From: an uncultured Filifactor sp.
GTDB taxonomy: Bacteria; Bacillota; Clostridia; Peptostreptococcales; Filifactoraceae
DNA: 12,894 bases
Reading direction: 5' to 3'
Assembly (NCBI GenBank): GCA_947254385.1
Contig: CAMYCP010000018.1
Coordinates: forward strand, 1-12,894
The translations under genes were made by a program, and so were the position numbers. Below the pieces are notes generated by a model. That model did no database searches and had not been told where the DNA came from. It saw only the letters and a list, made by a program, of their open reading frames with translations. Of the stretch, positions 7,604 to 12,894 are shown piece by piece (positions within the stretch are counted from its first letter, which is position 1; each line of letters begins with the position of its first letter).

Positions 7604-7830
7604 TATATATCCCTCTTTCAATAAAAATAATATTTTTTTGCAATAAAAAAATCCGACAAAACGTCGGACGACAAATAGACACTAACGTTTATAAAAAATA
7701 AACGTCAATAAAAATATCCATAAAATTACAGGTCGCGACTTTTCATCATAAACGGCACAAAATAAATTTTAACGAAAAATTGCGACAACACATAGCACGA
7801 CCACCCTTTTCACATAAATAAATATCACTT
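7604..7830 (-). promoter_or_regulatory. Long structured 5' leader of cysK
   Basis: About 225 bases separate the predicted start of transcription (near 7830) from the cysK ATG, with no open frame. On the minus strand GGTCGTG (7802-7796) can pair with CGCGACC (7737-7731), and a nested GTCGC (7786-7782) competes for the same GCGAC. ACGTTTAT (7705-7698) and ATAAACGT (7692-7685) form an 8-bp hairpin with a five-T loop. An intrinsic terminator follows. AAACGT of that hairpin's 3' arm is also complementary to ACGTTT inside the terminator, so an antiterminator is possible. The layout resembles an attenuator or riboswitch; the class was not recognised. Confidence 0.5.
7645..7668 (-). terminator. Intrinsic terminator (attenuator) in the cysK leader
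   Basis: On the minus strand TCCGAC-GTTTT-GTCGGA is a perfect 6-bp stem followed directly by seven T residues. It lies between the cysK promoter and the cysK start codon, 42 bases before the ATG, so it would stop transcription before the gene unless overridden. On the plus strand the hairpin is not followed by a T run, so it acts only toward cysK. Confidence 0.75.
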
Positions 7831-7836
7831 TCATAG

Positions 7837-7865
7837 AAAGTAACACAAATGTTAAAAAATGTCAA
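7837..7865 (-). promoter_or_regulatory. cysK promoter
   Basis: On the minus strand a perfect -35 box TTGACA (7865-7860) is followed after 17 bases by TACTTT (7842-7837), preceded by TGT, giving an extended -10 (TGn). The -10 itself is only a moderate match. Transcription would begin near 7830 and run into the structured leader. Confidence 0.6.
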
Positions 7866-7962
7866 GCAAACGGCGATAAAGTTTTCCGATTTCAAAAAAA
7901 AATATGCATTTGCTATTGAAATTTATATTTCATAAAAAATACGTTTGCCTTATTTATTCTGA

Positions 7963-7991
7963 TTTACGAATTTTAATGATTATGGTAAAAT
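7963..7991 (+). promoter_or_regulatory. Promoter of the hom-thrC-thrB-lysC operon
   Basis: TTTACG (7963-7968) and TAAAAT (7986-7991) are spaced by 17 bases, a reasonable sigma-A-type promoter. The transcript would start near 7998 and leave a leader of only about 25 bases before the hom ATG, with AGGAG at 8015-8019. That is too short for a riboswitch or peptide attenuator, so any control would act on initiation. Confidence 0.6.
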
Positions 7992-8022
7992 AGTTTTATT
8001 TATATAGAAAGACGAGGAGCTT

Positions 8023-9273
8023 ATGAAAAAAATAGGTGTAGGTTTAATCGGTATGGGTACGGTCGGATCGGGAACGGCAAAAATTCTAATTGAAAATGCT
8101 GAAGAGATTTCCTTGCGTACCGGCTTAGAAATAGAATTAAAAAAAATAGCCGTGAGAGACAAAACCAAACCGAGATATGACGGCGTGCAAAGTTTCATAA
8201 TCACGGACGATGCCGAAGAAGTCGTAAATGATGAAAACATAGATATAGTCGTTGAAGTTATGGGCGGTACAATCTTAGCCAAGAGATATATAAAAGCGGC
8301 TTTCAGAAATAAAAAAAGTGTCGTCACGGCAAATAAAGATTTGCTTGCCCTCTATATAAAAGAACTGTTCGACGATTCATTTAACAGAGGCTGCCATTTC
8401 GGCTATGAAGCGGCGGTTGCGGGAGCCGTTCCGATACTGCGTGCAATAAATACATCCTTTAAAGCCGACAACATAAGTGAAATAACAGGCATAGTAAACG
8501 GCACAACAAACTATATCCTTACAAAGATGAAATACGACGGCATGGATTTTAAAACGGCACTTAAAGAGGCGCAAGACTTAGGATATGCCGAGACGGATCC
8601 GACTTCCGACATAGAAGGCATAGACGCCGCAAGAAAAGCCGCCGTCCTCTCCTCTCTAGCTTTTCATTCACCGGTGGTTTTAGGTGATGTGTATGTAGAA
8701 GGCATAACAAACATAACGCCTGAAGACATATATATCGCATCCAAACTCAATCACACCATAAAGCTATGCGCAAATTTGAAAGAAACGCAGGACGGCATAG
8801 AATCGGCAGTTTATCCGCTACTTATAGCAAACGATGATTTTATAGGTAAAGTTGAAAACTCCTTTAACGGCATATTTTTACATTCCGATTATGCGGGAGA
8901 ATGTTTTATGTACGGAAAAGGTGCCGGAGAACTTCCGACCGCATCGGCTATAGTTTCGGATATCATCGAAATAGCTCAAAAAATTGCATATGAAGACAAA
9001 GTAAAAAGATCGGCCGTATTTTATAAAAATAAAAAAGTCTTAAAAATAGAAGACACGGTAAACGGTTGGCTAATCAGGGCGGAAAACGACATAAGCGACT
9101 TTTTGAATGAAAACGGCATAAAGAATATAAAACTTTTGGGTACGGAAAAAATAGTTGCCGTGTACCCGATAAAACAAAGTACGCTTTTTGAAACGCTCAA
9201 TAAATTTAACGGAAAAATAACATCCAAGATAAGAGTAAAAGGAGATTTATTATGGAATGGAAAGGCCTTTTAA
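8023..9273 (+). CDS. hom: Homoserine dehydrogenase
   Basis: Hom reduces aspartate semialdehyde to homoserine with NAD(P)H, the branch step toward threonine and methionine. The 416-residue product begins with a Rossmann nucleotide-binding motif [11 protein letters not shown] at residues 7-17. [11 protein letters not shown] and the [18 protein letters not shown] segment (191-207, with Lys205 the likely catalytic lysine) mark the catalytic domain; [17 protein letters not shown] follows. The last 70 or so residues resemble the C-terminal ACT-type regulatory domain, somewhat shorter than in Bacillus (about 430 residues). There is no fused aspartokinase; that activity is in the separate lysC. It is the first gene of the threonine operon, has a promoter and AGGAG site directly upstream, and overlaps thrC by 22 bp. 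Confidence 0.97.
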   Translation: MKKIGVGLIGMGTVGSGTAKILIENAEEISLRTGLEIELKKIAVRDKTKPRYDGVQSFIITDDAEEVVNDENIDIVVEVMGGTILAKRYIKAAFRNKKSVVTANKDLLALYIKELFDDSFNRGCHFGYEAAVAGAVPILRAINTSFKADNISEITGIVNGTTNYILTKMKYDGMDFKTALKEAQDLGYAETDPTSDIEGIDAARKAAVLSSLAFHSPVVLGDVYVEGITNITPEDIYIASKLNHTIKLCANLKETQDGIESAVYPLLIANDDFIGKVENSFNGIFLHSDYAGECFMYGKGAGELPTASAIVSDIIEIAQKIAYEDKVKRSAVFYKNKKVLKIEDTVNGWLIRAENDISDFLNENGIKNIKLLGTEKIVAVYPIKQSTLFETLNKFNGKITSKIRVKGDLLWNGKAF

Positions 9274-10301
9274 GAACATATAAAAAGTATTTACCGATAA
9301 ACGAAAAAACCCCTATGATAACAATGCTTGAAGGAAACACTCCGCTCGTTAGAAGTGTCATGATAGCTCAGGATTTGGATTTGGATTTATATTTTAAATA
9401 TGAAGGATTAAATCCGACCGGTTCTTTTAAAGACAGAGGTATGGTTATGGCGGTAGCTAAAGCCATGGAGGCGGGGTCAAAAACAATAATGTGCGCATCC
9501 ACAGGTAACACGTCGGCATCCGCCGCGGCATACGCCGCACGTTGCGGACTTAAATGTATAGTCTTGGTTCCAAGCGGCAACATTGCTATGGGAAAACTTG
9601 CACAGGCTTTAATCTACGGTGCTGAAGTAATCGCTGTAGACGGTAACTTTGACAATGCGCTGGAAATTGTACGCAAAATTACCTCATCTCACCCGATAAC
9701 CCTCGTAAACTCCGTGAATCCGTTTCGCATAGAAGGACAAAAGACCGGAGCTTACGAAATCTCGGATCGTTTCGGTAACGCTCCCGATTATTTGGCAATA
9801 CCCGTAGGCAATGCCGGCAACATCACAGCTTACTGGGCGGGATTTAAAGATTATCACCGTGACGGTAAAAATGAAAATCTGCCAAAAATGCTGGGCTTTC
9901 AAGCAGAAGGCGCATCGCCGATAGTTGCGGGACATATATTTGAAAATCCTCAAACGATAGCCACGGCTATAAAAATCGGTAACCCTGCAAGCTGGAAAAA
10001 AGCGGAAACGGCATTGAATGAATCCAAAGGAAATATTGACAGTGTAACGGACGATGAAATTTTAGAGGCGTATAAAATGTTGGCGTCAAGAGAAGGTGTA
10101 TTTGCCGAACCTGCATCGTGTGCATCGCTTGCCGGAGTTTTAAAACTTCATAAAAAAGGATTTTTCAAAAAAGGTGATCGCGTCGTATGCGTGCTTACCG
10201 GAAATGGCTTAAAAGATCCTTCAATTGCACTCTCACAAATTGAAGAACCTCATAAAATACCGGCAACTGAAGATGCCGTACTTTCAAAAATATACGGATA
10301 G
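9252..10301 (+). CDS. thrC: Threonine synthase
   Basis: ThrC converts O-phosphohomoserine to threonine with pyridoxal phosphate. The 349-residue product is the short bacterial form, as in Bacillus, not the roughly 430-500-residue form of enterics and fungi. Motifs: [10 protein letters not shown] at residues 27-36; the PLP lysine Lys60 in [12 protein letters not shown]; the phosphate and substrate loop [29 protein letters not shown]; and the C-terminal [13 protein letters not shown] 9252 lies inside the end of hom and is preceded by AAAAGGAG, so translation of the two is likely coupled. thrB begins 8 bases after the stop. Related PLP enzymes such as threonine dehydratase share the fold, but the position beside hom and thrB settles the assignment. 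Confidence 0.97.
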   Translation: MEWKGLLRTYKKYLPINEKTPMITMLEGNTPLVRSVMIAQDLDLDLYFKYEGLNPTGSFKDRGMVMAVAKAMEAGSKTIMCASTGNTSASAAAYAARCGLKCIVLVPSGNIAMGKLAQALIYGAEVIAVDGNFDNALEIVRKITSSHPITLVNSVNPFRIEGQKTGAYEISDRFGNAPDYLAIPVGNAGNITAYWAGFKDYHRDGKNENLPKMLGFQAEGASPIVAGHIFENPQTIATAIKIGNPASWKKAETALNESKGNIDSVTDDEILEAYKMLASREGVFAEPASCASLAGVLKLHKKGFFKKGDRVVCVLTGNGLKDPSIALSQIEEPHKIPATEDAVLSKIYG

Positions 10302-10309
10302 GTGATAAA

Positions 10310-11215
10310 ATGATACACATACAAGTCCCCGCCACGACCGCCAACTTGGGTCCGGGATTCGACATACTCGGCATGGCGCTGGGATTATACAACCACATAT
10401 ACATGGAAGAGAGGGAAAGCGGACTTAAAATTGAAGTATCCGGAGAAGGCAGTGAAAACATTCCTCTCGATGAAACCAACCTCGCATATCAAGCCATGAA
10501 ACGCACCTTGGAACTTACAAACAAGACATTAAGCGGAGTATATATAAAAATACACAATGAAATTCCGATAGAACGAGGGCTTGGAAGCAGCGCCGCCGTT
10601 ATTTCGGGTGCAATAATGGCAACAAATATCTTAATAGGCAGCCCCTTAAATAAAAAAGAACTGTTAAACCTTGCAACTCAAATTGAAGGACATCCCGACA
10701 ACGTAGCGGCGGCAATACACGGAGGGATTGTAGCAAGCGTGGTATATGAAGGTAAAGTCATAAGCAGACGGCTACAACCGCCGGCAAAATTTTACGCCGT
10801 AACATTCATTCCGGACATACCTTTAAGCACAAAAAAATCACGTGAGGCGCTTCCCAAAACCATAAATCTTGAAGATGCGATATTTAACATGAGCAGGCTC
10901 TCTCTTTTGATAGTGGCGTTTATGAATGCGGAAAGAAAACTCATAGGAGAAATGATGGAAGATCGAATTCATCAGCCGTATCGCCTAAAACTCATAAAAG
11001 GCTCGGAAGAAATATTTAAAGCCGCAAAAGCAAACGGCGCTTTAAGTGCCGTATTGTCGGGAGCGGGAAGTACACTCATAGCTTTTTCCGATGAAAAAAA
11101 TAAAGAAAAAATAAAAAATGCAATGGAAACCGAGGCATTAAAACAAAACCTCCCGGGAATTGCAAAAATTTTGCTCCCCGTAGCGGGCGGAGCTAAAGAA
11201 ATAAAAGAAAAATAA
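10310..11215 (+). CDS. thrB: Homoserine kinase
   Basis: ThrB phosphorylates homoserine with ATP to O-phosphohomoserine, the substrate of ThrC. The 301-residue product is a typical GHMP-family kinase. Motif 1 is VPATTANLGPGFDILGMALG at residues 4-23; motif 2, the ATP-binding glycine-rich loop, is PIERGLGSSAAV starting at residue 86; HPDNVAAAIHGG follows; and the C-terminal motif 3 is LSGAGSTLIAF. ATG 10310 has a modest GGTGA ribosome site and starts 8 bases after thrC, so reinitiation probably helps. lysC follows 14 bases downstream. The order hom-thrC-thrB is the same as in Bacillus, which supports a single threonine-synthesis transcript. Confidence 0.97.
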   Translation: MIHIQVPATTANLGPGFDILGMALGLYNHIYMEERESGLKIEVSGEGSENIPLDETNLAYQAMKRTLELTNKTLSGVYIKIHNEIPIERGLGSSAAVISGAIMATNILIGSPLNKKELLNLATQIEGHPDNVAAAIHGGIVASVVYEGKVISRRLQPPAKFYAVTFIPDIPLSTKKSREALPKTINLEDAIFNMSRLSLLIVAFMNAERKLIGEMMEDRIHQPYRLKLIKGSEEIFKAAKANGALSAVLSGAGSTLIAFSDEKNKEKIKNAMETEALKQNLPGIAKILLPVAGGAKEIKEK

Positions 11216-11229
11216 AACAGGAGACACAA

Positions 11230-12447
11230 ATGAGTTTAATCGTACAAAAATACGGTGGCAGTTCACTTGCCGACGCAGACAAAATTAAAAACGTTGCACG
11301 TAAAATTCTTAAAACACGAGATGAGGGAAATCAAGTAATAGTAATAGTATCAGCCATGGGAGATACCACGGACGATCTTATAAGTCTGGCAAAAAAAATA
11401 TCACCCGTTCCGCCCAAAAGAGAACTGGATATGCTCCTTGCAACCGGAGAACAGGTATCAATTGCCCTCTTGGCAATGGCAATAGAAGAAATGGGAGGCA
11501 ATGCCATATCTCTAACCGGACCTCAAGCGGGAATAAAAACGGATCAAATTTACAGTAAAGCTAAAATCGTGGACATAGTACCTACAAGACTTCACGAAGA
11601 ACTTGAACACAATAAAATCGTAATTGTTGCGGGATTTCAGGGCATGAACGAAAACAACGACATCACAACCCTGGGCAGAGGCGGCTCCGACACCACGGCG
11701 GTCGCCATAGCGGCAGCAGTAAAAGCGGACAGATGTGACATATATACGGACGTAACCGGAGTATTTGCGGCAGACCCGAGGATTGTAGCCGACATAAAAA
11801 AAATACCCGTAATTTCATATGATGAAATGTTGGAACTTGCAATATGCGGTGCGGGAGTCCTGCAACCCCGTGCGGTGGAAGTTGCAAAAGTACACAAAGT
11901 AAAACTCGGAGTACTTTCCAGCTTTGTTGAAACGGAAGGCACAATCGTACAGGAGGTAACACGAATGGAAAAAGATGTGATAATTACCGGCATAGCTCAC
12001 GACAAAGACGTAGTAAAACTTGCGGTGTTCGGCGTACCGGATGCTCCGGGAACGGCGGCAAAATTATTCAGTGAACTTGCCGAAAATAACATAAACATAC
12101 AAATGATATTTCAAAGTGCGGAAGAACAAGGCATAAACGACATAGCCTTTACCGTAAACTCCGACGATGCCGTTTTGGCACTTGAAATATTAAAAAAATT
12201 CAAGACGCAAGTAGACGCTAAAGGCGTAATAATGAAAGATGAAATGGCACGTGTAAGCATCGTAGGTGCCGGAATGATAACACACCCCGGAGTTGCCGCA
12301 CGTATGTTCGATATACTTGCAATTAACGGCATAAACCTTGAAATGATAAGCACATCCGAAATAAACGTATCCGTAATAATAAAAAGAGAAAAATGTGACC
12401 AAGCCGTTAAATTACTCGCAAAAGAATTTAAACTTATAAATGATTGA
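11230..12447 (+). CDS. lysC: Aspartokinase (alpha subunit)
   Basis: Aspartokinase phosphorylates aspartate, the entry step to lysine, threonine and methionine. The 405-residue product matches the monofunctional Bacillus aspartokinase II type. The kinase domain begins with IVQKYGGSSLADADKI (Lys7 in the KxGGSS motif), then LATGEQVSIALLA, FQGMNENND, TLGRGGSDTTAVA and TDVTGVFAADPRIV. Two ACT domains follow: one around 255-330 (AVFGVPDAPGTAAKLF) and one around 335-402 (VSIVGAGMITHPGVAARMF), which in this family bind lysine and/or threonine for feedback inhibition. GGAG lies 7 bases before the ATG. It is the last gene of the operon; its linkage to hom, thrC and thrB suggests this isoenzyme mainly serves threonine. 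A likely internal start produces a beta subunit. Confidence 0.97.
   Translation: MSLIVQKYGGSSLADADKIKNVARKILKTRDEGNQVIVIVSAMGDTTDDLISLAKKISPVPPKRELDMLLATGEQVSIALLAMAIEEMGGNAISLTGPQAGIKTDQIYSKAKIVDIVPTRLHEELEHNKIVIVAGFQGMNENNDITTLGRGGSDTTAVAIAAAVKADRCDIYTDVTGVFAADPRIVADIKKIPVISYDEMLELAICGAGVLQPRAVEVAKVHKVKLGVLSSFVETEGTIVQEVTRMEKDVIITGIAHDKDVVKLAVFGVPDAPGTAAKLFSELAENNINIQMIFQSAEEQGINDIAFTVNSDDAVLALEILKKFKTQVDAKGVIMKDEMARVSIVGAGMITHPGVAARMFDILAINGINLEMISTSEINVSVIIKREKCDQAVKLLAKEFKLIND
11965..12447 (+). CDS. lysC: Aspartokinase beta subunit from an internal start in lysC
   Basis: A perfect ribosome site AGGAGG at 11951-11956 is followed after 8 bases by ATG 11965, which is Met246 of lysC in the same frame. 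Initiation there would give a 160-residue protein starting MEKDVIITGIAHD and containing exactly the two ACT domains. Bacillus subtilis aspartokinase II and Corynebacterium aspartokinase are known to be alpha2-beta2 enzymes whose beta subunit is made from an in-frame internal start at this point. The site and frame are seen directly; expression is inferred from those relatives. Confidence 0.8.
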   Translation: MEKDVIITGIAHDKDVVKLAVFGVPDAPGTAAKLFSELAENNINIQMIFQSAEEQGINDIAFTVNSDDAVLALEILKKFKTQVDAKGVIMKDEMARVSIVGAGMITHPGVAARMFDILAINGINLEMISTSEINVSVIIKREKCDQAVKLLAKEFKLIND

Positions 12448-12589
12448 TATGTAATAAATAAACTGTACGCCACATATAAAAACTGTATTTGTTACTACTT
12501 AAGCCTATCATAATTATAAAACTGTTAATTATAAAGATTTCAATGTCCATAGCTTTTTGTGCGTTATTTTTAAAAAATAGTATCAAGAA
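12448..12589. other. Spacer after lysC with an AT-rich inverted repeat
   Basis: No gene is visible. Three bases after the lysC stop, GTAATAAATA (12451-12460) can pair with TATTTGTTAC (12486-12495), ten base pairs with one G-U, around a 25-base loop. It is not followed by a T run, so it is a poor candidate for an intrinsic terminator; no better terminator for the operon was found. A 9-base direct repeat AATTATAAA occurs twice around 12511-12535. Confidence 0.4.
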
Positions 12590-12616
12590 ATCTCAGAATC
12601 TTTAGATTCGTGAGAT
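12590..12616 (+). repeat. Bulged hairpin at the left side of the IS200/IS605-like remnant
   Basis: ATCTCA-GAATC-TTTA-GATTC-G-TGAGAT forms an 11-bp stem with a single bulged G. Such imperfect, bulged subterminal hairpins are the ends that the IS200/IS605 TnpA recognises, so this could be the left end of a shrunken element. Alternatively, the frame that gives VGTTRIYAC downstream reads NL-stop-IRE here, resembling the NLxIREW zinc-finger region of TnpB, so it could be decayed coding sequence. Confidence 0.45.
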
Positions 12617-12626
12617 GAATTGACAC

Positions 12627-12758
12627 AATAAAAGTAGGGTAGGAACTACCCGAATCTACGCTTGTGAACTTTACGTAAGACGGTAGAGTAATCTTTTAGA
12701 TTATGAAACGCTGTAGATGATGAAGCAAGAAGCACCTAACCTAAAGTTTCGTGTGTAG
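12627..12758 (+). pseudogene. tnpB: Decayed 3' end of tnpB (IS200/IS605 family)
   Basis: TnpB is the RNA-guided nuclease of IS200/IS605 elements and an ancestor of Cas12. From base 639 of this kilobase (12639) the frame reads VGTTRIYACELYVRR, stop, SNLLDYETL, stop, MMKQEAPNLKFRV, stop. VGTTxIxACG and the terminal KQEAP are the familiar C-terminal end of Firmicutes TnpB proteins; here the expected Gly after AC is Glu and stops stand at 12684 and 12714. The frame upstream is closed at 12621, so no RuvC domain remains: this is a remnant with no nuclease. It can only be recent enough for the tail to be readable. Because the guide RNA of TnpB is transcribed from exactly this 3' coding end plus the right end, RNA structure rather than protein may explain what has survived. 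Confidence 0.7.
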
Positions 12759-12830
12759 TTCACATAATTACTATGAAACTTCCCGGATTAGTTTCATTTA
12801 TCGTGGTGCCCGAGGGCATGGGAGTTTAAT
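12634..12830 (+). ncRNA. omegaRNA-like structured region and right end of an IS200/IS605 element
   Basis: The stretch folds well: GGGTA-GGAAC-TACCC (12637-12651), TAATC/GATTA around 12689-12703, AAGTTTC (12744-12750) with GAAACTT (12775-12781), TGAAACT (12774-12780) alternatively with AGTTTCA (12790-12796), TGCC-CGAG-GGCA (12807-12818), and AAACTTCCC near 12777-12784 with GGGAGTTT (12820-12827) allowing one bulged T. Right ends of this IS group typically finish shortly after such a GGGAGTTT arm, so the element probably ends near 12827-12830. In complete elements this segment encodes the omegaRNA scaffold, and bases just beyond the end serve as guide. Whether it is transcribed here is unknown. 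Confidence 0.5.
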
Positions 12831-12894
12831 ATAAAAACGACAATATAGTAAACCCAAACAGTTTATGGCATTATTCAATTTGACGACGAAACAG
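12831..12894. other. Unassigned right edge
   Basis: Sixty-four AT-rich bases beyond the presumed right end of the IS remnant. No start codon with a ribosome site, RNA gene or repeat was recognised before the window ends. Confidence 0.3.

Noticed and set aside
7780..7812. Minus-strand AAAAGGGTGGTCGTGC resembling the T-box sequence AGGGTGGNACCGCG
   Set aside because: It lies within about 30 bases of the predicted transcription start and about 120 bases before the terminator, leaving no room upstream for a specifier stem; the ACCGCG half does not match either.
12451..12495. Ten-bp inverted repeat after lysC as operon terminator
   Set aside because: It is nearly all A-T, has a long loop and lacks a following T run.
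1..12894. CRISPR array, tRNA or rRNA genes, prophage or toxin-antitoxin genes
   Set aside because: No regularly spaced repeats, tRNA-like sequences or gene pairs of these types were seen anywhere in the window.

Overview
The window looks like chromosome from a low-GC, AT-rich member of the Firmicutes (Bacillota), most likely a clostridial-type anaerobe. The evidence is strong purine Shine-Dalgarno sites with some TTG starts, a Mini-RNase III (MrnC) gene directly after cysS, a Firmicutes-style aspartokinase with an internal start, and a short threonine synthase. Species cannot be fixed from the sequence.

Left part (1-7603, all on the minus strand, so transcription runs right to left): cysK (O-acetylserine sulfhydrylase), a promoter and leader, then cysE (serine acetyltransferase), cysS (cysteinyl-tRNA synthetase), mrnC (Mini-RNase III), pth (peptidyl-tRNA hydrolase) and mfd (transcription-repair coupling factor, which runs off the left edge). 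cysE and cysK make cysteine from serine; cysS charges it onto tRNA; mrnC and pth serve ribosome maturation and peptidyl-tRNA recycling. Spacing and overlaps suggest cysE-cysS-mrnC(-pth) is one transcript. cysK appears to have its own promoter and a roughly 225-nt leader ending in an intrinsic terminator.

The 401-bp gap 7604-8022 is a divergent control region: cysK promoter and leader to the left, a simple sigma-A-type promoter for the threonine operon to the right.

Right part (8023-12447, plus strand): a tight operon hom-thrC-thrB-lysC. It covers aspartate phosphorylation (lysC), the homoserine step (hom), homoserine phosphorylation (thrB) and threonine synthesis (thrC); aspartate-semialdehyde dehydrogenase is not in the window. 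lysC has a perfect internal Shine-Dalgarno and in-frame ATG for a separate ACT-domain beta subunit.

Far right (about 12590-12830): a decayed IS200/IS605-family fragment. It keeps the recognisable 3' end of tnpB, interrupted by stops, plus the structured right-end/omegaRNA-like region.

The coding content is ordinary housekeeping and amino-acid metabolism. The parts that repay a second look are the non-coding ones: a pseudoknot-capable leader directly in front of cysE, a terminator-bearing cysK leader that does not match the T-box class, and the tnpB/omegaRNA remnant. None is shown here to be a new system.
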